A DNA stretch of 63,798 nt from Roseiarcus sp035656495 (GTDB lineage Bacteria; Pseudomonadota; Alphaproteobacteria; Rhizobiales; Beijerinckiaceae): the NCBI GenBank assembly GCA_035656495.1, contig DASRSL010000009.1:1-63798 (forward strand). Reading direction: 5' to 3'. Positions 27,857 through 38,256 of the stretch are shown here, piece after piece. A program made the position numbers and the translations under genes. Within the stretch, counting starts at the first letter, position 1. Each line of letters starts with the position of its first letter. Below the pieces are notes generated by a model that saw only the letters and a list, made by a program, of their open reading frames with translations, made no database searches and was not told the DNA's origin.

Positions 27857-28618
27857 ATGGAGAAAATCAGCATTGGCTCTGCGGCCATCAAGCTGACAGA
27901 CAAAATACTTGGTTACAACTCCGATGATTTGGCCTGCATTCTCAAGGCAATCGCGTCGGAAGTCGGTCTATTGCATATCGCCTACATGCGCTTTGCCGCC
28001 AACAACGGTTCAGACACTAGCTTGCTCAATGCGGTAGTTACATATCCACGAGAGTGGCAGGCTCGGTACTTCTTGAAGCAATATCTCGCGGTCGATCCGG
28101 TTATCAAGCATGGTCGTGCGGCCTTGCTGCCATTTGACTGGAACTCTCTTGCCGGTGACGATCCGGCCAGTCTAAATTTCTTTGCAGACGCCGAACGTCA
28201 CAAAGTTGGACGCCACGGCCTCTCAATCCCCGTCCGAAATCGAAAGAACGCGTACTCGCTGGTTTCGTTTACCAGCGACGCACCCGGGCCGGAATGGGAA
28301 TCGTTTAAGCGAAACAACATTACAGTTCTGCAACATTTGTCCGCACTTATCGACTCTGCAGCGAGCACGAACTCAAAAGTGCCGCCACCCGCCGTCCACC
28401 TGTCCCGGCGAGAAGAGCAATGTCTGATCTGGGCGGCCCGGGGAAAAACGCATCAGGAAATAGCAGACATCCTGGGCCTGAGCCCAGGCAGCGTGAAGAC
28501 GCACCTCGATACGGCGCGTCACAAGCTCCATTGCATAAACCTTACGCATGCCGTCGGCGTCGCTGTCGCGACTGGCGTGATTCCCGTGACGGCACTGAGA
28601 GACAGAGACAGTCTTTAA
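27857..28618 (+). CDS. LuxR-family autoinducer-binding regulator (copy 2)
   Basis: 253 aa. Same architecture as the copy at 26393: autoinducer pocket residues W67, Y71, D80, P81, W95 and G121 all kept (EWQARYF, AVDPVI, PFDW, HGLSIPV), then a GerE HTH (LSRREEQCLIWAARGKTHQE). Both copies end in a similar -RDRDSL/-GDGDSL tail, which supports a recent duplication. ATG at 27857, with an in-frame ATG at 27845. Codon use is more AT-rich than in neighbouring genes. Signal unknown; no cognate synthase seen. Confidence 0.88.
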   Translation: MEKISIGSAAIKLTDKILGYNSDDLACILKAIASEVGLLHIAYMRFAANNGSDTSLLNAVVTYPREWQARYFLKQYLAVDPVIKHGRAALLPFDWNSLAGDDPASLNFFADAERHKVGRHGLSIPVRNRKNAYSLVSFTSDAPGPEWESFKRNNITVLQHLSALIDSAASTNSKVPPPAVHLSRREEQCLIWAARGKTHQEIADILGLSPGSVKTHLDTARHKLHCINLTHAVGVAVATGVIPVTALRDRDSL

Positions 28619-28699
28619 ATCTTTCTCTTTTCCGTCAGGCACGCCGGATCGGACAAAAAAGGCGGCGGCGCGTGCGATTCATACGGGGCCGGGAGGACG

Positions 28700-29086
28700 T
28701 TACCGCCGCCAGCCGGTCAATGGCGCCGTCTTCGCTATTTTCCGACTCCGCATTGCGGGCGCCGCCGCCTCGCGCCCCGCCGAAGCGACCGGAGGCGAAC
28801 AATAGATCTCGTAAAGGGTCTCGAGCACCCGGGTCGCGCCGGCATCGGCGAGCGAATAGAAAATCGTTTGCGATTCACGGCGCGTTGAGACGAGCGCGTC
28901 CGCTCTCAGTCGGGCGAGATGCTGCGAGATCGCCGACATGCTTAGATCTGCGGCTTCGTGCAGCGCCGTGACAGTTCGTTCCCCCTTCAGGAGCTCGCAG
29001 AGGATCATCAGACGAGGGCGGCTGGCCATCGCCTTGAGGAGCCGTTCAGCCTCTTCCGCCTTTAGTTGCAGACTCTCTAAATTCAT
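28700..29086 (-). CDS. ArsR-family regulator of the BigR/SqrR persulfide-sensor type
   Basis: 128 aa winged-helix repressor (SMSAISQHLARLRADALVS recognition region). It has two Cys, C30 in LMILCELLKGE and C96 in LYEIYC, 66 residues apart. BigR and SqrR use Cys pairs at this same spacing (C42/C108, C41/C107) to form a polysulfide bridge, so a reactive-sulfur sensor is likely. It lacks the metal-site motif ELCVCD of true ArsR. ATG at 29086; an in-frame extension to 29170 has no support. No sulfur oxidation genes are adjacent, so targets beyond itself are unknown. Confidence 0.82.
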   Translation of the reverse strand: MNLESLQLKAEEAERLLKAMASRPRLMILCELLKGERTVTALHEAADLSMSAISQHLARLRADALVSTRRESQTIFYSLADAGATRVLETLYEIYCSPPVASAGREAAAPAMRSRKIAKTAPLTGWRR

Positions 29087-29093
29087 GGCTGCT

Positions 29094-29122
29094 TGTTTAG
29101 CACTCACTAATATATGTGTCAA
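29094..29122 (-). promoter_or_regulatory. Promoter of the BigR-like regulator, probably leaderless
   Basis: On the minus strand TTGACA (29117-29122) and TAAACA (29094-29099) are exactly 17 bases apart. The expected transcription start falls within a base or two of the ATG at 29086, so the mRNA may be leaderless. The spacer is AT-rich (CATATATTAGTGAG), as expected for a BigR-type operator overlapping its own promoter. The remaining 29123-29391 has no gene I can support. Confidence 0.5.
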
Positions 29123-29391
29123 GCCAGAAGTTTGGAACCAGAATATGCGCCGTTCTTTATTCACAATCACGCCGACGTTCGTGGTTCACGCCGCCACGCC
29201 GAAGGGGACTACCTCGTCCGTTCGACCGATGTCGTCGATCGCAAGGCGTCAGGCGCAATGATGGCGGCCGGGCCCCGCCCGGCCTGCGGCAAAGCGCCGG
29301 TGGTCGCTACGTCGATGCCGGCGCCATCCGCGCGCTGCTCGTGCCGGTGAGTGCAGGGCCCGCGGGCGAGAGGCGGCCGATCTCCGCGATG

Positions 29392-30384
29392 TCAGTTTTT
29401 CGGCGCTTCCTTCTGGCCCTCGGCAGCCTTGTGCGTCTCTCCGGCCGGAGAGACGTTCTGCGCTTCGCCGGCGGGCGCCTCGCCCGCCGGCGGCCTCGTC
29501 GCCGCCGCCATGATCCGCGCGTAGTCGCCCTCGTATTTGGCGGCGGCGAGCGCAGCGGCGGAGGTTGCTTGAGCTTCTTTCTTGGCCAGCTCCGATGCGA
29601 GCTCGCGCTTGGCGAATTGGTTGGCCTGATCGCCGGTCAAAGGCCTGTCGTCCGCCACAAGCACCTTGAAGAAGCTTCCGCCCGTCCTCGAGCGGATGAA
29701 GAAGATGTCGTCGGGCTTTCTCGCTTCGATCGGCTTCAACATATCCGACGGCAGGGCCGCGCCGTCTAGCGCCGCCGTCCCTCGGCTGTATTTTATCCCG
29801 AGGTCGTTCAGCTTCGCCTCGACCTGATCCATCGTCTTGAAATCTTTCGTAGCCGCAGCGAGCGGCTCCATGTCCCTCTGCGGCGGAAACGAAATCTGCT
29901 CGACTTGGAAAACCTGCCGCTTCGCAAACTTTTGCGGATGAGCCTCGATATAGGCGTCGGCCTCGCTGTTCGAGATGGCGGCGACCTTCGAGCCCAGTTC
30001 GCGCTGGACATATGCGCTGGCGAGAACTTGTTCGCGTGACCGCAAGATATCGAGATGAGCGGTGGGTTCGCGGTCGAGCTTCGCCGCGACCGCCTGCTGG
30101 ACGAGATACTTGCGCTCGAGAATGCGGCTCAATACGGCCTTGACCACCTGGTCGGAGCGCTTGTCGGCCGGGATGTTGGCGAGGCGGAGATCGTTGTCGA
30201 GCTCCTGCTGCGTCACATCATCTTGACCCACATGTGCGATGACCTGCCCCGTGGCGGCTTGGGTCTCTTGTTTCTCGCCGCATCCCGCCAATGCGACCGC
30301 GGTCGCTGCCGCCAGGGCCGCAGCGCCGACGCGCCATCCTCCTTTTGAAAAGCCCGAAACATCAAACAAAGGCTGTTCTCCCAC
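29392..30384 (-). CDS. EpsD-like peptidyl-prolyl cis-trans isomerase lipoprotein
   Basis: 330 aa. The N-terminus has a hydrophobic segment ending in a lipobox (VALAGCGEKQ), so it is probably lipidated and anchored on the periplasmic side. The body is SurA/PpiC-like: N-terminal helical chaperone part (VTQQELDNDLRLANIP, VLSRILERKYLVQQAV) and a parvulin-like region (FQVEQISFPPQ, FFIRSRTGGSFFKVL). EpsD-family members usually sit in exopolysaccharide clusters; none is here. The last ~60 residues are Ala/Pro/Glu-rich. GTG start at 30384. Confidence 0.75.
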   Translation of the reverse strand: MGEQPLFDVSGFSKGGWRVGAAALAAATAVALAGCGEKQETQAATGQVIAHVGQDDVTQQELDNDLRLANIPADKRSDQVVKAVLSRILERKYLVQQAVAAKLDREPTAHLDILRSREQVLASAYVQRELGSKVAAISNSEADAYIEAHPQKFAKRQVFQVEQISFPPQRDMEPLAAATKDFKTMDQVEAKLNDLGIKYSRGTAALDGAALPSDMLKPIEARKPDDIFFIRSRTGGSFFKVLVADDRPLTGDQANQFAKRELASELAKKEAQATSAAALAAAKYEGDYARIMAAATRPPAGEAPAGEAQNVSPAGETHKAAEGQKEAPKN

Positions 30385-30812
30385 TTGGCCGCATCGCGCT
30401 TATCGTCGCAGCGTCCGGCGGGCTCCGCTATAAGGCGCTTTCGACATTTTTGCGAACCAACTTATTCAACCATGCGCAAATGATCAAAAACCCGCTTGAC
30501 CAGCTTAATGGTCAGCGACCATCCACCTTCGTGAGGGGGCATATTGCCGAAGCAGCAAGCGCGCTTCGTTCCAGCGATAGGGCAATGCAAAGCTTCCTTC
30601 GCTTGACGGTTGTCGCAGCGACGCTGCAACGAATTCGGCTTTTGGACCCAACGAGCACAAAATAACCGGCAGCAAAGACCTCCCGAGAACGCCCATCGCC
30701 GCACATCCGGGGCGGCGGATCTTTATTGAATCCTTATGCCGTCGGCCTCGGTTTCATATCGAAATCTTACATGGAGGCGCGATACACCCAACTGTTCTCT
30801 ACGGAGGGGCTC
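30385..30812. other. Gap upstream of the kdp operon
   Basis: About 430 bases, more AT-rich than average. Neither strand gives a protein I recognise; short minus-strand frames have a faint IS-like look but too little similarity to call. The last 150 bases before kdp (around TTTATTGAATCCTTATG) are a sensible place for the kdp promoter and a KdpE site. A strong ACGGAGGGG precedes the first kdp ORF. Confidence 0.4.
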
Positions 30813-30896
30813 ATGCTGGATGCCGTATTCATTGCGCTCGGGCTCGCGGTCATTTCGCTGATGGCGGCCTACGCCGCCGGTTTACGTCGGCTTTGA
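30813..30896 (+). CDS. Tiny membrane peptide leading the kdp operon
   Basis: 27 aa, MLDAVFIALGLAVISLMAAY then AAGLRRL: one transmembrane helix with a basic end. ACGGAGGGG lies just before the ATG. It is 11 bases upstream of kdpF and similar in size and build. A short ORF in this place is seen in some alphaproteobacterial kdp operons. It may be a KdpF-like accessory peptide or a leader peptide; function unknown. Confidence 0.6.
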   Translation: MLDAVFIALGLAVISLMAAYAAGLRRL

Positions 30897-30907
30897 GGGG
30901 GCGGGCG

Positions 30908-30994
30908 ATGATCGACCCGATCTTCGGACTGATCGTGGCCGTCGGGCTCGGCCTCTATCTGCTCTACACGTTGCTTCGCCCCGAGAAATTCTGA
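30908..30994 (+). CDS. kdpF: K+-transporting ATPase subunit KdpF
   Basis: 28 aa, MIDPIFGLIVAVGLGLYLLY then TLLRPEKF. Single hydrophobic helix ending in the typical LLRPEKF. KdpF is a small subunit that stabilises the KdpABC complex in the inner membrane. Sixteen bases upstream of kdpA. Confidence 0.88.
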   Translation: MIDPIFGLIVAVGLGLYLLYTLLRPEKF

Positions 30995-31010
30995 TTTCGA
31001 GGACTCTCCA

Positions 31011-32720
31011 ATGACCTTTGTCGGCTGGCTGCAGATCGCGCTGACGCTTGCGCTCGTGGTCGTCTGCGCCGTTCCCTTGAGCAGATTCATCGCGGGCGCC
31101 TACGCCGGCGAAAGGAACTTTCTGACGCCTGTCCTCGGCCCTGTCGAGCGCGGCTTCTATCGGCTGGCGGGCGTCGACCCGACGCGCGAGCAGGACTGGT
31201 TCGCCTACACGATCGCGATGATCGTCTTTTCCGTCGCCGGCTTCCTCTCGCTCTACGCCTTGCAGCGGTTGCAGGGCTTCCTGCCGCTGAACCCGCGTGG
31301 TTTCGACGCCGTCGCGCCCGACCTCGCGTTCAACACCTCCTCCAGCTTCATCACCAACACCAACTGGCAGAACTACAGCGGCGAGAGCACGATGAGCCAT
31401 CTGACCCAGATGCTCGGGCTTACCGTGCACAACTTCCTGTCGGCGGCGACGGGCCTCGCCATGGCGTTCGCCCTGGTGCGCGGATTTGCGCGTTCGTCGG
31501 CGGCGACGGTCGGCAACTTCTGGGTCGACCTGACCCGGGTCACGCTTTACATCCTCCTGCCGATCTCCGTCGTCGGGGCGCTCGTCTTCGTCGCGTTGGG
31601 CATGCCGCAGACCCTTGCCGGCGCCGTCGACGCGACGACCCTCGAAGGCGCAAAGCAGACCATTTCGATCGGGCCGATCGCCAGCCAGGAGATCATCAAG
31701 GAGCTCGGCACCAACGGCGGCGGATTCTTCAACGCCAACTCCGCCCATCCGTTCGAGAACCCCAACGCCTGGACCAATCTGCTCGAGATCTGGGCCCTGT
31801 TGCTCATCCCAACAGCCTCCGTTCTCGCCTTCGGGCGGATCGTCCGCGAAATGCGGCAAGGATGGGCGATTCTGGCCGCGATGGCGGTCTTTCTCATCGT
31901 CGGCATCGGGGTCGCCTACTGGTCTGAGACGGCCGGCAATCCGATTCTCACGTCACTCGGCGTGGACGCTTCTGCAGGCAACCTGGAAGGCAAAGAGATT
32001 CGCAACGGTCAGGCGATGTCGGTCTTGTTCGCCACCGCGACCTCCGGCACCAGCACCGGCGCAGTCAATGCGATGCACGATTCAATGACGCCGCTGGGCG
32101 GCATGGTGCCGATGTTCAACCTGCTCGCCGGCTGCATCTGGCCTGGCGGCGTCGGCGCCGGCCTTTACGGCTTCCTAGTCGTCGCAATCATCGCGGTGTT
32201 CGTCGCGGGGCTGATGGTCGGCCGCACGCCCGAATATCTCGGCAAGAAGATCGAGACGCGGGAGATGAAGTTCGCCATGCTGGCGGTGCTGATCTATCCG
32301 CTGAGCGTCCTCGGATTCACAGGCGCGTCCGCGCTGCTCAAGACGGCGCTCGACAGCCTCGGCAACAACGGACCGCACGGGCTCTCCGAGATCCTCTATC
32401 TCTTCGCCTCGAGCAACGCCAACAACGGCTCGGCTTTCGCCGGGATCAACGGCAACACGCTCTGGTTCAACACGACGGGTGGCCTCGCCATGCTGCTCGG
32501 CCGCTTCGCCTATGTCGTGCCGGTTCTGGCTATGGCCGGTTCTCTGGCGGCGAAGAAAAAGGTCCCGGCCTCTGCCGGCACGTTCCCGACCGACGGCCCG
32601 CTGTTCGTTGGGCTCTTGGTCGGCGTGATCGTCATTCTCTACCTCTTGCAATACTTCCCCGCCCTGTCGCTTGGGCCGGTGGTCGAGCATTTCTTGATGC
32701 TCGGGGGCAAGACTTTCTGA
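31011..32720 (+). CDS. kdpA: K+-transporting ATPase subunit KdpA
   Basis: 569 aa. Potassium-binding channel-like subunit with about ten membrane helices. Selectivity-filter-like loops can be seen: NTSSSFITNTNWQNYSGES, GTNGGGFFNANSAHPFENPN, TATSGTSTGAVNAMHDS and SSNANNGSAFAGINGN. GAGGACTCTCC precedes the ATG. Length is normal. Acts with KdpB and KdpC as a high-affinity K+ importer. Confidence 0.97.
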   Translation: MTFVGWLQIALTLALVVVCAVPLSRFIAGAYAGERNFLTPVLGPVERGFYRLAGVDPTREQDWFAYTIAMIVFSVAGFLSLYALQRLQGFLPLNPRGFDAVAPDLAFNTSSSFITNTNWQNYSGESTMSHLTQMLGLTVHNFLSAATGLAMAFALVRGFARSSAATVGNFWVDLTRVTLYILLPISVVGALVFVALGMPQTLAGAVDATTLEGAKQTISIGPIASQEIIKELGTNGGGFFNANSAHPFENPNAWTNLLEIWALLLIPTASVLAFGRIVREMRQGWAILAAMAVFLIVGIGVAYWSETAGNPILTSLGVDASAGNLEGKEIRNGQAMSVLFATATSGTSTGAVNAMHDSMTPLGGMVPMFNLLAGCIWPGGVGAGLYGFLVVAIIAVFVAGLMVGRTPEYLGKKIETREMKFAMLAVLIYPLSVLGFTGASALLKTALDSLGNNGPHGLSEILYLFASSNANNGSAFAGINGNTLWFNTTGGLAMLLGRFAYVVPVLAMAGSLAAKKKVPASAGTFPTDGPLFVGLLVGVIVILYLLQYFPALSLGPVVEHFLMLGGKTF

Positions 32721-32734
32721 CGGGAGTCTGATCC

Positions 32735-34789
<2,055 letters not shown>

Positions 34790-34807
34790 TTCTCGGGAGT
34801 TCATCGA

Positions 34808-35413
34808 ATGCTCCAGCACATCCGTCCGGCAATCGTGCTGCTGATCCTGTTCAGCGCGCTGACCGGCCTCGTCTATCCGCTGGCGATCACGGGCATCGCG
34901 CAGCTCGCGATGCTAGACGCCGCCGACGGCAGCCTCATCGAAAGGAATGGCGTCGTCGTCGGCTCGGCTTTGATCGGGCAGAACTTCAAGAGCGACCGCT
35001 ATTTCCATCCGCGTCCGTCCGCGACCAACGAGCCGGACCCGAAAGACCCGTCGAAGACGATCGATGCGCCCTACAACGCCGCGAATTCGTCCGGCTCCAA
35101 CCTCGGCCCGACCTCGAAGGCGCTCGCCGACCGGGTGAAGGCGGGCGTCGAGGCGTGGCGGTCGATGACCGGGGCCGGCTCCGTTCCAGCAGACGCCGTG
35201 ATGACTTCGGCCTCTGGTCTCGACCCGGACGTTTCGCCCGAAACCGCGCTGGCGCAGGTCGCTTCCGTGGCCAAGGCGCGCGGCCTCGACGAAGATCGGG
35301 TGCGTCAGTTGGTCAACTTTTCGATCGAAGGGCGCGCTTTTGGACTGATCGGCGAGCCCCGGGTGAATGTCCTGCGGCTGAACCTGGCTTTGGATCAGCT
35401 GAAGTCGTCTTAG
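34808..35413 (+). CDS. kdpC: K+-transporting ATPase subunit KdpC
   Basis: 201 aa. One N-terminal membrane helix (AIVLLILFSALTGLVYPLAI), then the periplasmic domain with GQNFKSDRYFHPRPSA, YNAANSSGSNLGPTSKAL, ASGLDPDVSPETALAQV and ending RLNLALDQLKSS. Stabilises the KdpAB complex. GGGAG upstream. A degraded copy of its last 12 codons lies at 35498-35536, so the 3' end of this gene has been duplicated or exchanged. Confidence 0.96.
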   Translation: MLQHIRPAIVLLILFSALTGLVYPLAITGIAQLAMLDAADGSLIERNGVVVGSALIGQNFKSDRYFHPRPSATNEPDPKDPSKTIDAPYNAANSSGSNLGPTSKALADRVKAGVEAWRSMTGAGSVPADAVMTSASGLDPDVSPETALAQVASVAKARGLDEDRVRQLVNFSIEGRAFGLIGEPRVNVLRLNLALDQLKSS

Positions 35414-35497
35414 CAAACCGCGTACGCTGCGCCCGTTGGGCTGCGCCTGCGTCCTTGCGAGGGGCGAGGCAAAGCCGGAGCGCAGGCCAACATTTAG

Positions 35498-35536
35498 CGG
35501 CTGAATTTGGCGCTGGATAAGCTAAAATCGCCGTAA
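35498..35536 (+). pseudogene. Duplicated 3' end of kdpC
   Basis: Thirteen codons reading RLNLALDKLKSP and a TAA stop, against RLNLALDQLKSS and TAG at the true kdpC end (35375-35413). Codon choice is different and more AT-rich (AATTTGGCG, AAGCTAAAATCG), so it is not a fresh tandem copy but the end of a diverged kdpC. The sequence between (35414-35497) is a GC-rich stretch with hairpin potential. Confidence 0.65.
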
Positions 35537-35553
35537 AAAGACAATCAGCGCCG

Positions 35554-38256
35554 ATGGCCCAATCGAGCCGACCCGACGACCGACGTCCTGACCCGGACGC
35601 GCTCCTGGCGGCAGCCCGGCGGGAAGGCTTTGGCCGGCTGAAGGTGTTCGTTGGCGCCGCGCCCGGCGTCGGCAAGACCTTTGCGATGCTGCAGGGCGCG
35701 CAGCGATTGAAGGCTGAAGGCGTCGACGTCGTCGTCGGCCTCGTCGAGACGCACGGTCGCGCCGAGACAGGCGCGCTCCTCGAAGGACTCGAGGTTCTGC
35801 CGCGCCGCATGGTCGAGCACCGCGGCCACACGATCGGCGAGTTTGACGTCGACGCGGCGCTCGCGCGAAAACCCAAGCTGCTCGTCGTCGACGAGCTCGC
35901 CCACACCAATGCTCCCGACAGCCGCCATCCCAAGCGCTGGCAGGATGTCCAGGAGTTGCTCGACGCGGGCATCAACGTATGGACTGCTCTCAACATCCAG
36001 CACCTCGAGAGCCTCGCCGACGTCGTGTCGAGGATTTCCGGCGTCGTCGTGCGGGAGACGGTGCCCGACCGCGTGCTTCAGGAGGCGTCGGACGTCGTCC
36101 TGGTCGACATCACCCCGGACGAGCTCATTCAGCGCCTGAACGAAGGCAAGGTCTACGTTCCCGAGACGGCGCGGCGCGCGACCCAGAACTTCTTCACGGC
36201 CGGCAACCTGACGGCGCTGCGCGAACTGGCGCTCCGCCGCACGGCCGACCGGGTCGACGACCAGATGGTCGACTATCTGCGGCAAAAGGCGATCGAGGGC
36301 CCTTGGGCCGCCTCGGAGCGCCTTCTGGCGTGCGTCGGCGCGGACGAAGTTTCCGAGCGCGTCGTGCGCCGGGCGGCCCAGCTCGCCACCTCCCTCAACG
36401 CGGCCTGGACCGCGGTCACCATCGAGCCGGTCGCCCAGGAGGCGGACGCCGCGAAGGCGAACCAGATCGCCAAGACTTTCTCTCTCGCCGAGCGGCTCGG
36501 CGGCGACACCCTGCGGCTCCAGGGCGGAGACTATCCGGCCGAGATCCTTCGACTCGCTCGGCGTGAAAACGTCACTCAGATTGTCATCGGCCAATCACAT
36601 TCGGGATTCTGGGGACGCCTGATCGGACGTTCGCTGCCCGAACAGATCATCCGCCGAGCGGGTCCGATCGAGGTCCACGTCGTCTCCAGCGACGAGGCAA
36701 GGACTCCCGTCAGGCGAAGGCTGGCGCTGAAATTCAGCCCGGAGGGGCTGAACACGGAGATCCTCGCGGCTCTCGGGTCGGTCGCCTGCGCCGTCCTCGC
36801 CGGCGAAGCGCTGAGCACGGAACTCAAGCTTCCCAATCTGTCGATGATCTTCCTGGCCGCCGTGCTGTTCAGCGGCGTTCGCTTCGGCACGCGGGCCGCA
36901 GTCATCGCCTCGTTCGCGTCGTTCGCCGCCTATAATTTCTTTTTCATCGAGCCTGTCTACACCTTCACGGTCGCCCAGCCGCAGGAGCTGTTCGCCCTTT
37001 TTATCTTCCTCGCGGTCTCCGTGCTGACCGGCTCATTGACCGGACGCGTGCGCGACCAGCGCGAAGGCGTGATCAAGAACGCCTCGACCATGCGATCGCT
37101 TTACGACTATTCCCGCAAGCTTTCCGGCGCCTCCAGCGCGGACGACGTCTTGTGGGCGGCGGCGGCCCACCTGCACGCGACCTTCGGCCGCCGCATCGTG
37201 CTGCTGGCGCCCGAGGGCGACGATCTCCAGATACGGGCGGCTTGGCCTCCGGACGCCCAGTTGGACGCCGCCGCGATGACCGCCGCCCGCTGGGCCCAGC
37301 AGAAAAACGAGCCGGCCGGGTGGGGGACGGGCACCCTGCCGAGCGTCGGATATCAGTTTCGCCCGCTTGTCGCCGCGCGCGGGCCGATTGCCGTTTGCGG
37401 CTTCGAGCCGCATTCGCCCGAGCAGCCGATCACGGCGGAAAACGAGCCGGCCCTGACCGCGATCCTCGATCAGACGGCGATCGCGCTCGACCGCGCGCTG
37501 CTCGCGCGCGAGGCGGTGAAGGCTGCGGCGATGCAGGAGAACGAGAAGGTGCGCGACGCGCTGCTCGCCTCGCTCTCGCACGACCTGCGCACGCCCCTGT
37601 CCGCAATTGCGGGCGCGGCCACTTCGCTGCGTTCGCTCGGTGACAAGATGAGCCCGGCGGAACGGCTCGAGCTTCTCGCGTCGATCGAGGAGGAGACAGC
37701 GCGGCTCTCGCGCTTCGTCTCGAATCTGCTCGACATGTCGCGCATTGAAGCGGGCAATCTCACGGTCAAACGTGATCTCGTCGACGTCGCCGACGTTGTG
37801 CAGGGCGCCGTCGAGCGCAGCTGCAAGGCTTTCCCCAAGCAGCCGGTGCGCATCAATCTCGCGCCGGACCTGCCGTTCGTGCGCGCAGACGGCAGGCTCC
37901 TCGAACAGGTGCTGTTCAACCTGCTCGACAATGCGCACAAATACGCCGGCGACAGCGGTGCGACCATTCATGGACGCAAGGACGGCGACGATGTCATCCT
38001 GAGCGTTACCGACGAGGGGCCGGGGGTGAAGCCGGCCGATCTCGAGCGCATTTTCGAAAAATTCTACCGCGGCGGGCGCGCCGACGGCCGGCGGCCCGGC
38101 ACGGGTCTGGGCCTGTCGATCTGTCGCGGGCTCATCGAAGCGATGGGCGGGACGATCATCGCACAAAGTCCAGCGGTGCGGAGGAGGGGAACGCGCATGG
38201 TCATCCGCCTGCCGGCCGCCGAGCCGACCGCAATCGAAATGAGGCCGGCGCGATGA
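35554..38256 (+). CDS. kdpD: Sensor histidine kinase KdpD
   Basis: 900 aa. N-terminal KdpD domain with a P-loop (GAAPGVGKTFAMLQGA), DELAHTNAPDSRHPKRW, and a USP-like domain (~250-370, QIVIGQSHSGFWGRLIGRSL). Then four membrane helices (~400-500), a GAF-like region (~520-640), HisKA with the phospho-His in SLSHDLRTPLSAI, and HATPase_c with LLDNAHKYA, DEGPGV, FYRGGRADGRRPGTGLGLSI. It senses K+ limitation and phosphorylates KdpE. Its stop overlaps kdpE by four bases. Confidence 0.96.
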   Translation: MAQSSRPDDRRPDPDALLAAARREGFGRLKVFVGAAPGVGKTFAMLQGAQRLKAEGVDVVVGLVETHGRAETGALLEGLEVLPRRMVEHRGHTIGEFDVDAALARKPKLLVVDELAHTNAPDSRHPKRWQDVQELLDAGINVWTALNIQHLESLADVVSRISGVVVRETVPDRVLQEASDVVLVDITPDELIQRLNEGKVYVPETARRATQNFFTAGNLTALRELALRRTADRVDDQMVDYLRQKAIEGPWAASERLLACVGADEVSERVVRRAAQLATSLNAAWTAVTIEPVAQEADAAKANQIAKTFSLAERLGGDTLRLQGGDYPAEILRLARRENVTQIVIGQSHSGFWGRLIGRSLPEQIIRRAGPIEVHVVSSDEARTPVRRRLALKFSPEGLNTEILAALGSVACAVLAGEALSTELKLPNLSMIFLAAVLFSGVRFGTRAAVIASFASFAAYNFFFIEPVYTFTVAQPQELFALFIFLAVSVLTGSLTGRVRDQREGVIKNASTMRSLYDYSRKLSGASSADDVLWAAAAHLHATFGRRIVLLAPEGDDLQIRAAWPPDAQLDAAAMTAARWAQQKNEPAGWGTGTLPSVGYQFRPLVAARGPIAVCGFEPHSPEQPITAENEPALTAILDQTAIALDRALLAREAVKAAAMQENEKVRDALLASLSHDLRTPLSAIAGAATSLRSLGDKMSPAERLELLASIEEETARLSRFVSNLLDMSRIEAGNLTVKRDLVDVADVVQGAVERSCKAFPKQPVRINLAPDLPFVRADGRLLEQVLFNLLDNAHKYAGDSGATIHGRKDGDDVILSVTDEGPGVKPADLERIFEKFYRGGRADGRRPGTGLGLSICRGLIEAMGGTIIAQSPAVRRRGTRMVIRLPAAEPTAIEMRPAR

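Noticed and set aside
30462..30706. Possible degenerate IS5-like transposase C-terminus upstream of kdp
   Set aside because: Short minus-strand frame with a vaguely IS-like RRW motif; too few matching positions and an early stop, so not supportable.
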